This document shows, piece by piece, positions 50,120-58,316 of a stretch of 64,000 nt of DNA. Under the pieces are notes generated by a model. It had not been told where the DNA came from. It ran no database searches and saw only the letters and a list, made by a program, of their open reading frames with translations. Source of the stretch: Flavobacterium crocinum (lineage in GTDB: Bacteria > Bacteroidota > Bacteroidia > Flavobacteriales > Flavobacteriaceae). Every line of letters starts with the position of its first letter. Position 1 is the first letter of the stretch. The position numbers were made by a program, and so were the translations under genes. Location: assembly GCF_003122385.1 (NCBI RefSeq), contig NZ_CP029255.1, positions 2,542,001 through 2,606,000 of the forward strand, written 5' to 3'.

Positions 50120-51733
50120 TTATTGAATTTCAATGTTTACCGGTAAAACACCATTTAAACTATTTTTTTCTAAAAATTGAATTCCTGCTGTTTTTTGAAA
50201 TTCTTCAAAATCCTGATAGGCTTCAATCAGTCCAAAAGCCTTTTTAAGATTCGGAATTAGTGGTAATGAATACGGATTTCCGAAAACGTAAAGAATGCAT
50301 TTTTTGGTCTGAAGCAAATCAGAAAGTAAGTTTAAAACTTCGTCATCAATTTCGAAATTATTCAAAGGTTTTGCTTTTGGAACAAATAATGAAATCAAAA
50401 TGGTTTCGAAATTTTCTAATTCATTTTTAATGGATGAAATATCCGAGACTTCTAAATTTTCAAAAGCAAATTCTGCAGAAGGCAATTTTGTGTTTATGGT
50501 TTTGAAAAATGTATTTTCAGTATTTTTATATATACTTAGTTTTGCTAATTTGTTGTTTTTCTGAGCTTCAAAAGCTAATTCTGCACTCGAATTATCGATA
50601 ATGGTTGTAATCGCATTTTGAGCAATTTCCAGATTTAATTTTGATGTTTTTTCGAAATCTAATTCGCCCGCAGTAGATGTGTTTCCAGAAAGAATTCCAG
50701 CTTTTTCTTTCGCTTTCATAATTCGGTTAAAACTTTCGAAAATACGGTCTGGAGAAGCATTTTTATAGATGGCTTCAATTCCTTCCTGAACATTTTCGGC
50801 AAAACACAAAACATCGTTTCCTGCATTAAAGGCTTCCCATTCTAATTGGCCTTTAGTTTCGTATAATTTAGAAACGCTGTGCATGTTTAGTGCGTCGGAA
50901 ATTACCAAACCATCATAACCTAATTTATCTCGCAAAAGATCCTGAATAACCGCTTTTGATAATGTTGCTGAAGTATCTTTTCCGTCATTTAAACTTGGAA
51001 CAGCCAAATGTCCAATCATAATTGAATCAACATTATTTTCGATTCCTTTAATAAATGGATATAATTCGTTTGCCATCAATTCTTTTAAAGTCTCCTTTAA
51101 AACTGGTAATCCCAAATGCGAATCGACATTCGTATTTCCGTGTCCGGGAAAATGTTTCAAACAGCCTAAAACGCCAACTTCCGACATTCCGTTTAAATAT
51201 TCAACAGCAAAATCGGCTACTTTTTCTTTATTTTCACCAAAAGAGCGGTAACCAATAACTGGATTATTTGGATTGTTGTTAATGTCTGCCAAAGGTGATA
51301 AATTATATTGAATTCCAACTGCTTTTAAATCCAAACCAATTTGTTTTCCAACTTCGTAAACTAACTTTGATTTGTTTTCCGGCAAAGCGCCAAGCGTAAT
51401 CGCATACGGATATTGTGGTGTTTTTTCGATTCGCATTGCTAAACCCCATTCCGCATCAATACTGATTAAAAGTGGAGTAGAAGCGGCTTTTTGATAACGA
51501 GCAATTAATGCTTTAATTTTTTCGTAACTATCATCGTTGAAAACGACTTTTTTCTTGCTTTCATAATTGGTTGCAGCGCTCGCACGACTATGAAAAAAGG
51601 TTAATCCACCAATATTATGTTGTTTGATTAAACGTTCCGTTTCCTGAATGTTTTCTTCTGTGTCGTTAATAAATACGGCTGGGAAAAAGAATTGTCCGAT
51701 TCTTTGTTTTAATGCTTCTGCTGTGATTTTCAT
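50120..51733 (-). CDS. nagZ: Glycoside hydrolase family 3, beta-N-acetylglucosaminidase (NagZ-like), cytoplasmic
   Basis: A 537-residue enzyme that removes GlcNAc from GlcNAc-anhydroMurNAc muropeptides. I start at ATG 51733 (MKITAEALKQRIGQFFFPAV), since the eight residues upstream overlap the GNAT gene. GH3 marks are SIDAEWGLAMRI, PLADINNNPNNPVIGYRSFG, KHFPGHGNTNVDSHLG near 192 (His/Asp dyad of NagZ), and MIGHLAVPSLNDGKD. A C-terminal domain completes the chain; no signal peptide is present, so it is cytoplasmic. It is the last gene of the recycling cluster and starts two bases past the GNAT stop. Confidence 0.9.
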   Translation of the reverse strand: MKITAEALKQRIGQFFFPAVFINDTEENIQETERLIKQHNIGGLTFFHSRASAATNYESKKKVVFNDDSYEKIKALIARYQKAASTPLLISIDAEWGLAMRIEKTPQYPYAITLGALPENKSKLVYEVGKQIGLDLKAVGIQYNLSPLADINNNPNNPVIGYRSFGENKEKVADFAVEYLNGMSEVGVLGCLKHFPGHGNTNVDSHLGLPVLKETLKELMANELYPFIKGIENNVDSIMIGHLAVPSLNDGKDTSATLSKAVIQDLLRDKLGYDGLVISDALNMHSVSKLYETKGQLEWEAFNAGNDVLCFAENVQEGIEAIYKNASPDRIFESFNRIMKAKEKAGILSGNTSTAGELDFEKTSKLNLEIAQNAITTIIDNSSAELAFEAQKNNKLAKLSIYKNTENTFFKTINTKLPSAEFAFENLEVSDISSIKNELENFETILISLFVPKAKPLNNFEIDDEVLNLLSDLLQTKKCILYVFGNPYSLPLIPNLKKAFGLIEAYQDFEEFQKTAGIQFLEKNSLNGVLPVNIEIQ

Positions 51734-51735
51734 TA

Positions 51736-52185
51736 TTATAAAGTCTTTTTCATGCATACACTATTATCCATTTCTTCATAAGGAGGATAATTTGGAATGA
51801 TGATGTAATTTTGTTTTTGATATAAGTTGATGGCTTCCGGCTGATTTTTTCCGGTTTCCAGAATTGTATAAGTATAACCCACTTCTTTTGCCCAGATTTC
51901 AAGTTCTTTTAAAATGGCAGAAGCAATTCCTTTTTTTCGATGATCTGGATGAACAAACATTCTTTTGATTTCAGTTTTGTCACTTTCTTTTTCGCGGAAA
52001 GCGCCGCATCCAACAGGAACATCATTTTCGTAATAAACAATGGTATGTTTTATTTTATCTGTTTTATTGAACTGATTGTAAAAAGCGTGATCGTCTCCAT
52101 CTCTAATAGCTAATTCCTGATCTAACAAAGCCACTAGATTTATAAAATCAATATCATCTGAGTTGGTTCGTTTTATGTGAATCAT
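51736..52185 (-). CDS. GNAT family N-acetyltransferase
   Basis: A 149-residue acetyl-CoA-dependent acetyltransferase. The GNAT core appears as KRMFVHPDHRKKGIASAILK (acetyl-CoA binding loop near 70-90), then LETGKNQPEAINLYQKQNYI. The substrate is unknown. Position between a TPR gene and cytoplasmic nagZ suggests a wall sugar or amine, for example a glucosamine product, but this is only by context. The gap of 104 bases to the TPR gene could hold its own promoter. Confidence 0.85.
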   Translation of the reverse strand: MIHIKRTNSDDIDFINLVALLDQELAIRDGDDHAFYNQFNKTDKIKHTIVYYENDVPVGCGAFREKESDKTEIKRMFVHPDHRKKGIASAILKELEIWAKEVGYTYTILETGKNQPEAINLYQKQNYIIIPNYPPYEEMDNSVCMKKTL

Positions 52186-52289
52186 AATCTAAAAAGTTTT
52201 TTTACCATTAAGATATTAAGTAAATTAAGCTAAACTTTATGAACTTAAATCCTTAATGATAAGAAGAAAATTAAGCTTAATTTTTTTAC

Positions 52290-52631
52290 CTATTTCAATT
52301 TTGCCTTTTTTTGTTTGGCTAATTGCTTTTGGGTTTCAATGGCTTTTTCCAGTCGGTTTTTGAATCGGAAAAGTTTTGGAAGTCCTTCCAGACGGTCTTC
52401 GATTGTGATTTCTTCGTAAACCAAAATGGCTTTTTCTAAAATCCTAATTTCGTTGTCGAGATCGTTTTGGTTTTTGTAGATCGTTGCCAGTCGATCATAA
52501 GGATGATTTCCTTTAAAGCTTTCTGCGACATTTTCTTCATACAATTCAATTGCTTTTTCTAGATTTCCATTTTTCTCGAACTCAGTTCCTTTCAGATTTC
52601 GTTCGGTCTGCAAATTTTCATTGATTTCCAT
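52290..52631 (-). CDS. Small TPR protein
   Basis: A 113-residue protein with two TPR-type helix pairs (EFEKNGNLEKAIELYEENVA, then YDRLATIYKNQNDLDNEIRI), a basic tail ending KQLAKQKKAKLK and no signal. TPR units bind partner proteins. It lies 30 bases behind the AmpG-like permease gene and may be part of the same transcript. No specific function can be given. Confidence 0.7.
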   Translation of the reverse strand: MEINENLQTERNLKGTEFEKNGNLEKAIELYEENVAESFKGNHPYDRLATIYKNQNDLDNEIRILEKAILVYEEITIEDRLEGLPKLFRFKNRLEKAIETQKQLAKQKKAKLK

Positions 52632-52661
52632 ATGTAAGAGTTTGATTTGGGATTAAACTTC

Positions 52662-53924
52662 TTATGATTTTTTCCCAAAATCTTTCGGGAAAGTTAAAAA
52701 ACGTGATAAAATAAGACCTGGAATTGTAGCTATTAAAACCCAAATAAAGAAGTTTCCATAGCCTAAATATTGTTGTATAAAACCGCTTAACATTCCTGGC
52801 AACATCATTCCCATTGCCATGAATCCTGTTGCTAATGCATAATGCGCTGTTTTGGATTCTCCTTCTGCAACATGAATTAAATACATCATAAATGCAGTAA
52901 AACCAAATCCGTAACCAAATTGTTCTAAAATAACAACGATATAAATGTAATAAATTGAGGCTGGGTGAAAAAATGCCAAAAGAATAAAACCGATAATTGG
53001 TAAATGCATAGCTAAAAACATAGGAAACATCCATTTGGTGAGACCGTGTCTGGAAATGGCAATTCCGCCTAAAATTCCCCCTAAAGTCAATGCCGCCACT
53101 CCAAAAGTTCCGTAAATAATTCCAACAGCTTCCGTATCTAATCCCATTCCGCCAAGTTCTTTTCCATCCAATAAAAATGGACTTAACATTTTCAGCAGTT
53201 GTGATTCTCCTAATCTGAAGACCAGAACAAAGGCTAGAATTAATCCGATTTGTTTTTTCTTGAAGAAACTGATAAAAATGGTTCCAAAATTTTGATGAGG
53301 AGTTTCTTTTTTGCTTTCTACAGCATTGATTTCATTTTTTGGTGTAAAAATGAAATTGTAAGCTGTAATAAATGTCATTAACAAACCAACACAAATCATC
53401 GTATAAGACCATGCTTTTGTATTGTCACCGTATTTATGTTCTAAATATCCGGCAAAAAGGACTACTAATCCGTTTCCAGCCAACATTGAAAGTCTGTAGA
53501 AAGTACTTCTGATTCCGATAAAGAAAGATTGTTTATCTTCAGGTAAAACCAATAAATAGAAACCATCTGTTGCAATGTCATTTGAAGCCGAAGCAAAAGC
53601 GGCAACCCAGAATATGGCCAGCGACATCATGAAAAATCCGTTGGTTGGAATGGCTAATCCGACCAGTAAAAAGGCGATTGAAATTAATAACTGCATTGAT
53701 AAAAACCATTTTCTTTTGGTTCCGATTAACTCAATAAGCGGACTCCAAAGCGGTTTTACTACCCAAGGAAGATATAATAAACTGGTGTAGACTCCAATGT
53801 CTTCATTTGAAATTCCCAGATTTTTGTACATAATTACCGAAACTGAAATAATTATGGCGTAAGGCAATCCAGATGCAAAGTTTAGAAGCGGAATCCAGAA
53901 CCAAGGTTTATTATCTATTTTCAT
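52662..53924 (-). CDS. ampG: MFS permease, AmpG-like (muropeptide uptake)
   Basis: A 420-residue inner-membrane protein with 12 hydrophobic segments. The start KPWFWIPLLNFASGLPYAII, then YTSLLYLPWVVKPLWSPLIE and NDIATDGFYLLVLPE, is the AmpG pattern (SGLPxxL; KFxWsPl; DAxavd). AmpG carries GlcNAc-anhydroMurNAc peptides into the cytoplasm. The gene context (nagZ, anmK, murQ) supports the role. It overlaps the GHL10 gene by 14 bases, so the two are co-expressed. The symbol is by analogy. Confidence 0.82.
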   Translation of the reverse strand: MKIDNKPWFWIPLLNFASGLPYAIIISVSVIMYKNLGISNEDIGVYTSLLYLPWVVKPLWSPLIELIGTKRKWFLSMQLLISIAFLLVGLAIPTNGFFMMSLAIFWVAAFASASNDIATDGFYLLVLPEDKQSFFIGIRSTFYRLSMLAGNGLVVLFAGYLEHKYGDNTKAWSYTMICVGLLMTFITAYNFIFTPKNEINAVESKKETPHQNFGTIFISFFKKKQIGLILAFVLVFRLGESQLLKMLSPFLLDGKELGGMGLDTEAVGIIYGTFGVAALTLGGILGGIAISRHGLTKWMFPMFLAMHLPIIGFILLAFFHPASIYYIYIVVILEQFGYGFGFTAFMMYLIHVAEGESKTAHYALATGFMAMGMMLPGMLSGFIQQYLGYGNFFIWVLIATIPGLILSRFLTFPKDFGKKS

Positions 53925-55479
53925 TAGGTTGTGCGGGTATATAGTTTTTTAATGGTTTTTTTAGATCGATGGCAGTTGGCGTACTTTCGTTGGCATAATA
54001 ATCAATAAAAGTTACAGCGCAGGCTTTATAAAGGTTTAGTTTTCCAGCTGCAATAGAGAAAGTAATTTTCCCGTCAACTTCTTTTATAGTTACTTTTTCT
54101 ACAATTTTAGTAGCATCGTTAATATCGATTTTTGAGCTGTTTTCTCCTCCGTAAACGACCATATATCGAACTTTTGTATTCAGCGGACTTTTGAAAGTGA
54201 AGTTATAACGAATACTATCTTTATTGTACTCAATCACTCTTGGCGTATCAATAATCACGTGTCTTAAATTCGGTACCGCTGCAGGAAGAGCGGGATATTT
54301 GTATTGGTTTTCTTCTAAATGACGAACTACATCAAAGTTTTTCCCCATGAACCATTTCGAGCTAAAATAAGCACTTCCGGAAACGTTTTTAAAGGTTCTT
54401 AGAAAATCAATCTGTGTTGGGATTTCGGTCATATAATTCCAGCTTTTATCAGAGTCACCTCTAATTTTATAAGAAGCATGACCAATGTAAATAGCAGTAT
54501 TATTCGAATTTTCAGACCACCATTTTACCAATTTTGAATAAGAAGCTCTTGTGTTATTCATACTCCAATACAATTGAGGCAAAATATAATCAATCCAATT
54601 TTGCTCCATCCATAACATTGGATCGGCATACAAATCATCGTAATTAGAAGTGGATTGCGTTTCAGAACCTCTTGGATCCTGAGATTTATTTCGCCAAACC
54701 CCAAACGGACTAATTCCGAATTGAACCCAAGGTTTACTGGCTTTTATGGTTGTTGAAATGGTATGAACAAAGTTGCTCACATTGGCACGACGCCAATCTG
54801 CACGGCTTAAACCTGCACCATATTTTTGGTAAGAAGCGTTGTCGTTAAATACTTTTCCAGGAACAGCATACGGATAAAAATAATCATCAAAATGAATGGC
54901 ATCAATGTCATATTTGTCCACAACTTCTTTAACTACTTTCGTTAAATGTGCCTGAACTTCGGGTAAAGCAGGATCATAATAATATTTTCCACCATATTCG
55001 ATCATCCATTCCGGATGTTTAAAAAAATCATGTCCAGGACTTAAAAGATTTTTATTCAAATCAAAAGTCGCACGATATGGATTCAGCCAGGCGTGAAATT
55101 CAAATCCACGATTATGCGCCTGCTCAATCATCCAGGCTAATGCATCGTAATACGGATTTGGAGCCAAACCTTCTTTTCCCGTTAAAAAACGAGACCAAGG
55201 CGCAAATTCAGAAGGATAAATAGCATCGCCCACACTTCGAACCTGAACAATTACGGCATTGTAATTTAATTTTTTATAGGCTTCTAAAATCTCAAGATAA
55301 TCAGCTTTTTCTTTTTCTACATTATCGATGCTCGTTTTCGGCCAGTCAATGTTAACAACGGTAGCAATCCAAACACCTCTAAATTCGTTTTTAGGATGCA
55401 TTGTATTTTGCTGCGCGGAAATCGTCGAAACGAAAAATAGAAGTAGAAAAGAGAATATTAGATACTGATTTTTATGCAT
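53911..55479 (-). CDS. Exported glycoside hydrolase-like protein, GHL10 (DUF187) type
   Basis: A 522-residue exported protein. I start at ATG 55479 (MHKNQYLIFSFLLLFFVSTI), which gives a clear signal; the TTG further up adds only six residues. Family marks are FRGVWIATVVNIDWP at the mature N-terminus, NAVIVQVRSVGDAIYPSEFA, HAWLNPYRAT, and DAIHFDDYFYPYAVPG in the barrel, then SPFGVWRN. This group is thought to act on wall sugars. It sits between a NagX-like gene and ampG, fitting a wall-recycling role. The C-terminal 120 residues form a beta domain. Confidence 0.87.
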   Translation of the reverse strand: MHKNQYLIFSFLLLFFVSTISAQQNTMHPKNEFRGVWIATVVNIDWPKTSIDNVEKEKADYLEILEAYKKLNYNAVIVQVRSVGDAIYPSEFAPWSRFLTGKEGLAPNPYYDALAWMIEQAHNRGFEFHAWLNPYRATFDLNKNLLSPGHDFFKHPEWMIEYGGKYYYDPALPEVQAHLTKVVKEVVDKYDIDAIHFDDYFYPYAVPGKVFNDNASYQKYGAGLSRADWRRANVSNFVHTISTTIKASKPWVQFGISPFGVWRNKSQDPRGSETQSTSNYDDLYADPMLWMEQNWIDYILPQLYWSMNNTRASYSKLVKWWSENSNNTAIYIGHASYKIRGDSDKSWNYMTEIPTQIDFLRTFKNVSGSAYFSSKWFMGKNFDVVRHLEENQYKYPALPAAVPNLRHVIIDTPRVIEYNKDSIRYNFTFKSPLNTKVRYMVVYGGENSSKIDINDATKIVEKVTIKEVDGKITFSIAAGKLNLYKACAVTFIDYYANESTPTAIDLKKPLKNYIPAQPNENR

Positions 55480-55572
55480 TTCAATGTTTTTTAACAAAAA
55501 CCAAAAATAGTTTTTTTAGATGATTAAAGGAAATTTAAATTTCGCAATAATAATACCATTCTTTCTGAAATA

Positions 55573-56844
55573 CTAAACTTTGAATATCAGTTTTCTTTTA
55601 TATAAAATCCATAAGATAATTGACCAGAAAAGAGCATAAGCCAGCGCATAAGCCAACGATGCATTTAAAGGATTTTCAAAAACAGGAACAATTCCATATT
55701 GGTATAGGTAGGCTTGAAAACCAATTTCTTCGCCTCCAATTTCCGGATTTTGCATTTTTATAGAGCTCATTACTCTCGGAATTATTCCGGAAAAGTAAAA
55801 GACAATCATTGGGTTTACACCCCAGATTAAAAACAGTTTAGCCCATTTTTTATAATTCGCAACATCGATAACATAATACAGAAACGTTAAACATAAAGTA
55901 GCAATTCCGCCCGTATACAAAACATAAGAACTGGTCCAAAGTGATTTGTTAATTGGGAAAATAATATTCCAAAGTAATCCTGAAATCAGCAGGACAATTC
56001 CGGCAATTGTCAGTTTTTTTACAATTTCGATTTTACTAATTGATAAATTTAAAATCTGTCCGATAAACATTCCGGTGATTCCAGTTGCTATTGCTGGTAA
56101 AGTACTTAAAATTCCTTCCGGATCCCAGGTTTTAGAGACGCTCCAAAGATGTCCGTTTAAAAGTAAATTATCGAGCCATGCTGCCAGATTGGTGCCTTTT
56201 TCAAAATTGGCTTCTCCAACTCCGGGAACTGGTACAAAAGCCATCAACAGATAATATCCAACTAAAATTGAAACGGCAGTTATAATCTGTGTTTTTAAAT
56301 TTGTTTTTAAATATAAAAGAGACGTAAAGAAATAAACGATTCCAATTCGCTGTAAAACGCCTGGAATTCTGGTGTCTTCAAAGTGTTCTAGACCGCTGTA
56401 GGCTAAAGATAATAATACAATTAAGATTCCGAAAACAAGATATGTCTTGACTTTTAGGCTAAAATTCCCTAAAAGTGCATAAGCGATTCCGAAGAAAATA
56501 ATAAGTCTTATTGATAAAAGAGGAAAACCTTCGAGACCAAACAAATGTATTCTGCCGAAAAAAGCTAAAGAAAATCCTAAACAAAAAATACGCAGTGATC
56601 GAACTAGAATTTTATTAAAAACAGCACCATCAAGATGTTTAACCGGCATTGCAAAAGGGATTGCTGTTCCCATTATGAAAACGAAAAAAGGGAAAACTAA
56701 ATCGGTTGGTGTACAGCCGTGCCATTCTGCATGTTCTAATGGCGGGTAAATAGATGACCAGCTTCCGGGATTGTTAACTATCGTCATTAGAAAAATAGTA
56801 AATCCTCTAAATACATCAAGTGAGGTTAAACGTTCTTTTGTCAT
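55573..56844 (-). CDS. DUF5009 / heparan-alpha-glucosaminide acetyltransferase-like membrane protein (NagX-like)
   Basis: A 423-residue inner-membrane protein with about 11 hydrophobic segments. It opens with RLTSLDVFRGFTIFLMTIVN, the family hallmark, then PTDLVFPFFVFIMGTAIPFA with the loop His (HAEWHGCTP) that is catalytic in the human relative. That relative acetylates terminal glucosamine across the membrane. NagX genes lie with GlcNAc use genes in other bacteria. The location between AnmK and the GHL10 gene supports a role in amino-sugar use. The gap to anmK is 58 bases. Confidence 0.85.
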   Translation of the reverse strand: MTKERLTSLDVFRGFTIFLMTIVNNPGSWSSIYPPLEHAEWHGCTPTDLVFPFFVFIMGTAIPFAMPVKHLDGAVFNKILVRSLRIFCLGFSLAFFGRIHLFGLEGFPLLSIRLIIFFGIAYALLGNFSLKVKTYLVFGILIVLLSLAYSGLEHFEDTRIPGVLQRIGIVYFFTSLLYLKTNLKTQIITAVSILVGYYLLMAFVPVPGVGEANFEKGTNLAAWLDNLLLNGHLWSVSKTWDPEGILSTLPAIATGITGMFIGQILNLSISKIEIVKKLTIAGIVLLISGLLWNIIFPINKSLWTSSYVLYTGGIATLCLTFLYYVIDVANYKKWAKLFLIWGVNPMIVFYFSGIIPRVMSSIKMQNPEIGGEEIGFQAYLYQYGIVPVFENPLNASLAYALAYALFWSIILWILYKRKLIFKV

Positions 56845-56902
56845 GGTTTTGGTTATTAATAGTTTATTGTTTGTGGTTTATTGTTTTGGCTGGTTTTAAA
56901 AA

Positions 56903-58108
56903 TTAATCAGGAAATGAAATTTTCCCCATAGTTACCGACGGAATTTTCACAGAATTAAATTTAAAATCTCCTCCGGCAACAGTTTCATTGGCTAAAACTG
57001 CAAACAGAATCGCTTCTTTGGCATCACTGTTAATTCCTAAATCATCGCTTTTGAAGAAAGAGCAAGGCAGTAATTCTTTTAGCCATTGTACAATTAATGG
57101 ATTATTGGCTCCGCCGCCTGAAAGATATATTTTAAAGTCTTCAATTTTATAAGAAGAATTTTTAACAGCAAATTGAATCGCTTCTGCAATAGTTTCAGCA
57201 GTAAAACGTGTTAAAGTAGCCAATAAATCGGGAGCTAAAATATCACTAAGATTGCTTTTTGAAAGTGCTAATTCTACATATTCAGCATTGAATAATTCCT
57301 GCCCAATTGTTTTTGGAAATCCTTTTTTGAAAAAAGCATTGTCTTTCAAATTTTCTAATAAAATCTGATTTACATTTCCTTGTTTGGCTATTTCAGCATC
57401 TTTATCGTAGCTTTTATCCAGAAAATATTTCTTAACAAAAAGATCGATTAAGGTATTTCCTGTTCCAGTATCAGTTACAAAAGTGTCTTCTGTTTTTATA
57501 GCTGAAGGCAGATATGTAAAATTGGCAATCCCGCCAATATTTAGCATAATTCTGTTTTCGCCTTCCTTTCCAAATAAAAAATAATCACCATAAACGGCTA
57601 ACGGAGCGCCTTCGCCACCCGCAGCAACGTGTTTTTGTCTAAAATCCGACAATGTGATAATTCCAGTTTTTACGGCAATATGATCGCCGTCTCCAATCTG
57701 TAAAGTTGCATTTGGAAATTTCTCCTGCTGATGCAAAAATTTTGGTGCATGCAAAACCGTTTGTCCATGAGAAGCTATTAAATCAATATCTGAAGCCGGA
57801 ATATTCCATTTTTCTAAAGTTTCATTTACCATTGAAGCATGAAGTAAACCAATCCATTCGTTAAGTAAAGCCAAATGCTGAAAATCGATATTTTTCTGAG
57901 CAAAGATTTTACGAATTTCTGTTTTGATTTCTTCTGAGTAACTAATCGTTTCAAACTGAACCAGCTTTACATTGGTGTTTACACCAGATCCTGAAATTTC
58001 GCATAAAGCAATATCCAGTCCGTCGAGAGAAGTTCCCGACATTAACCCAATAATACGTTTTGTTTCTTTTTGAGCAATTTGATAAAGTGCTTCAATATTT
58101 TTGTTCAT
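56903..58108 (-). CDS. anmK: Anhydro-N-acetylmuramic acid kinase
   Basis: A 401-residue cytoplasmic kinase that opens anhydroMurNAc and phosphorylates it to MurNAc-6-phosphate. The ATP-loop motif is IIGLMSGTSLDGLDIALCEI near residues 19-38. Further marks are IASHGQTVLHAP, GGEGAPLAVYGDYFLFG, RIMLNIGGIANFTYLP, FVTDTGTGNTLIDLF and YLSGGGANNPLIVQWL. All fit AnmK. The length is a little above the E. coli enzyme (369). Its product is the substrate of MurQ, coded in the same cluster. Confidence 0.93.
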   Translation of the reverse strand: MNKNIEALYQIAQKETKRIIGLMSGTSLDGLDIALCEISGSGVNTNVKLVQFETISYSEEIKTEIRKIFAQKNIDFQHLALLNEWIGLLHASMVNETLEKWNIPASDIDLIASHGQTVLHAPKFLHQQEKFPNATLQIGDGDHIAVKTGIITLSDFRQKHVAAGGEGAPLAVYGDYFLFGKEGENRIMLNIGGIANFTYLPSAIKTEDTFVTDTGTGNTLIDLFVKKYFLDKSYDKDAEIAKQGNVNQILLENLKDNAFFKKGFPKTIGQELFNAEYVELALSKSNLSDILAPDLLATLTRFTAETIAEAIQFAVKNSSYKIEDFKIYLSGGGANNPLIVQWLKELLPCSFFKSDDLGINSDAKEAILFAVLANETVAGGDFKFNSVKIPSVTMGKISFPD

Positions 58109-58153
58109 GAAAGTTTGTTTAAAATGCAGCTAAAGTTAATTAGTTGTGGGCAA

Positions 58154-58304
58154 TTTTTTAACACATAGAAACATAGATTTTATTAGCTTTATAAAAAGTC
58201 GTTTCACTTGCAATAAAACACATAGCTCTATGTGTTAGAAACTGGTTTCTTTTGGTACTCTTTTTAATTCAGAACAAAATCTATGTTTCTATGTGTTTAA
58301 AAAA
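58154..58304. repeat. Large inverted repeat in the spacer between anmK and the NagZ fusion gene
   Basis: The arms TTTTTTAACACATAGAAACA with TAGATTTTA (58154-58182) and AAAATCTATGTTTCTATGTG with TTTAAAAAA (58276-58304) mirror each other with few mismatches. Inside, AACACATAG and CTATGTGTT (58217-58236) form a second hairpin. The motif ACACATAG thus occurs several times in the spacer of 208 bases. Confidence 0.8.
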
Positions 58305-58316
58305 CAATCCACAAAG

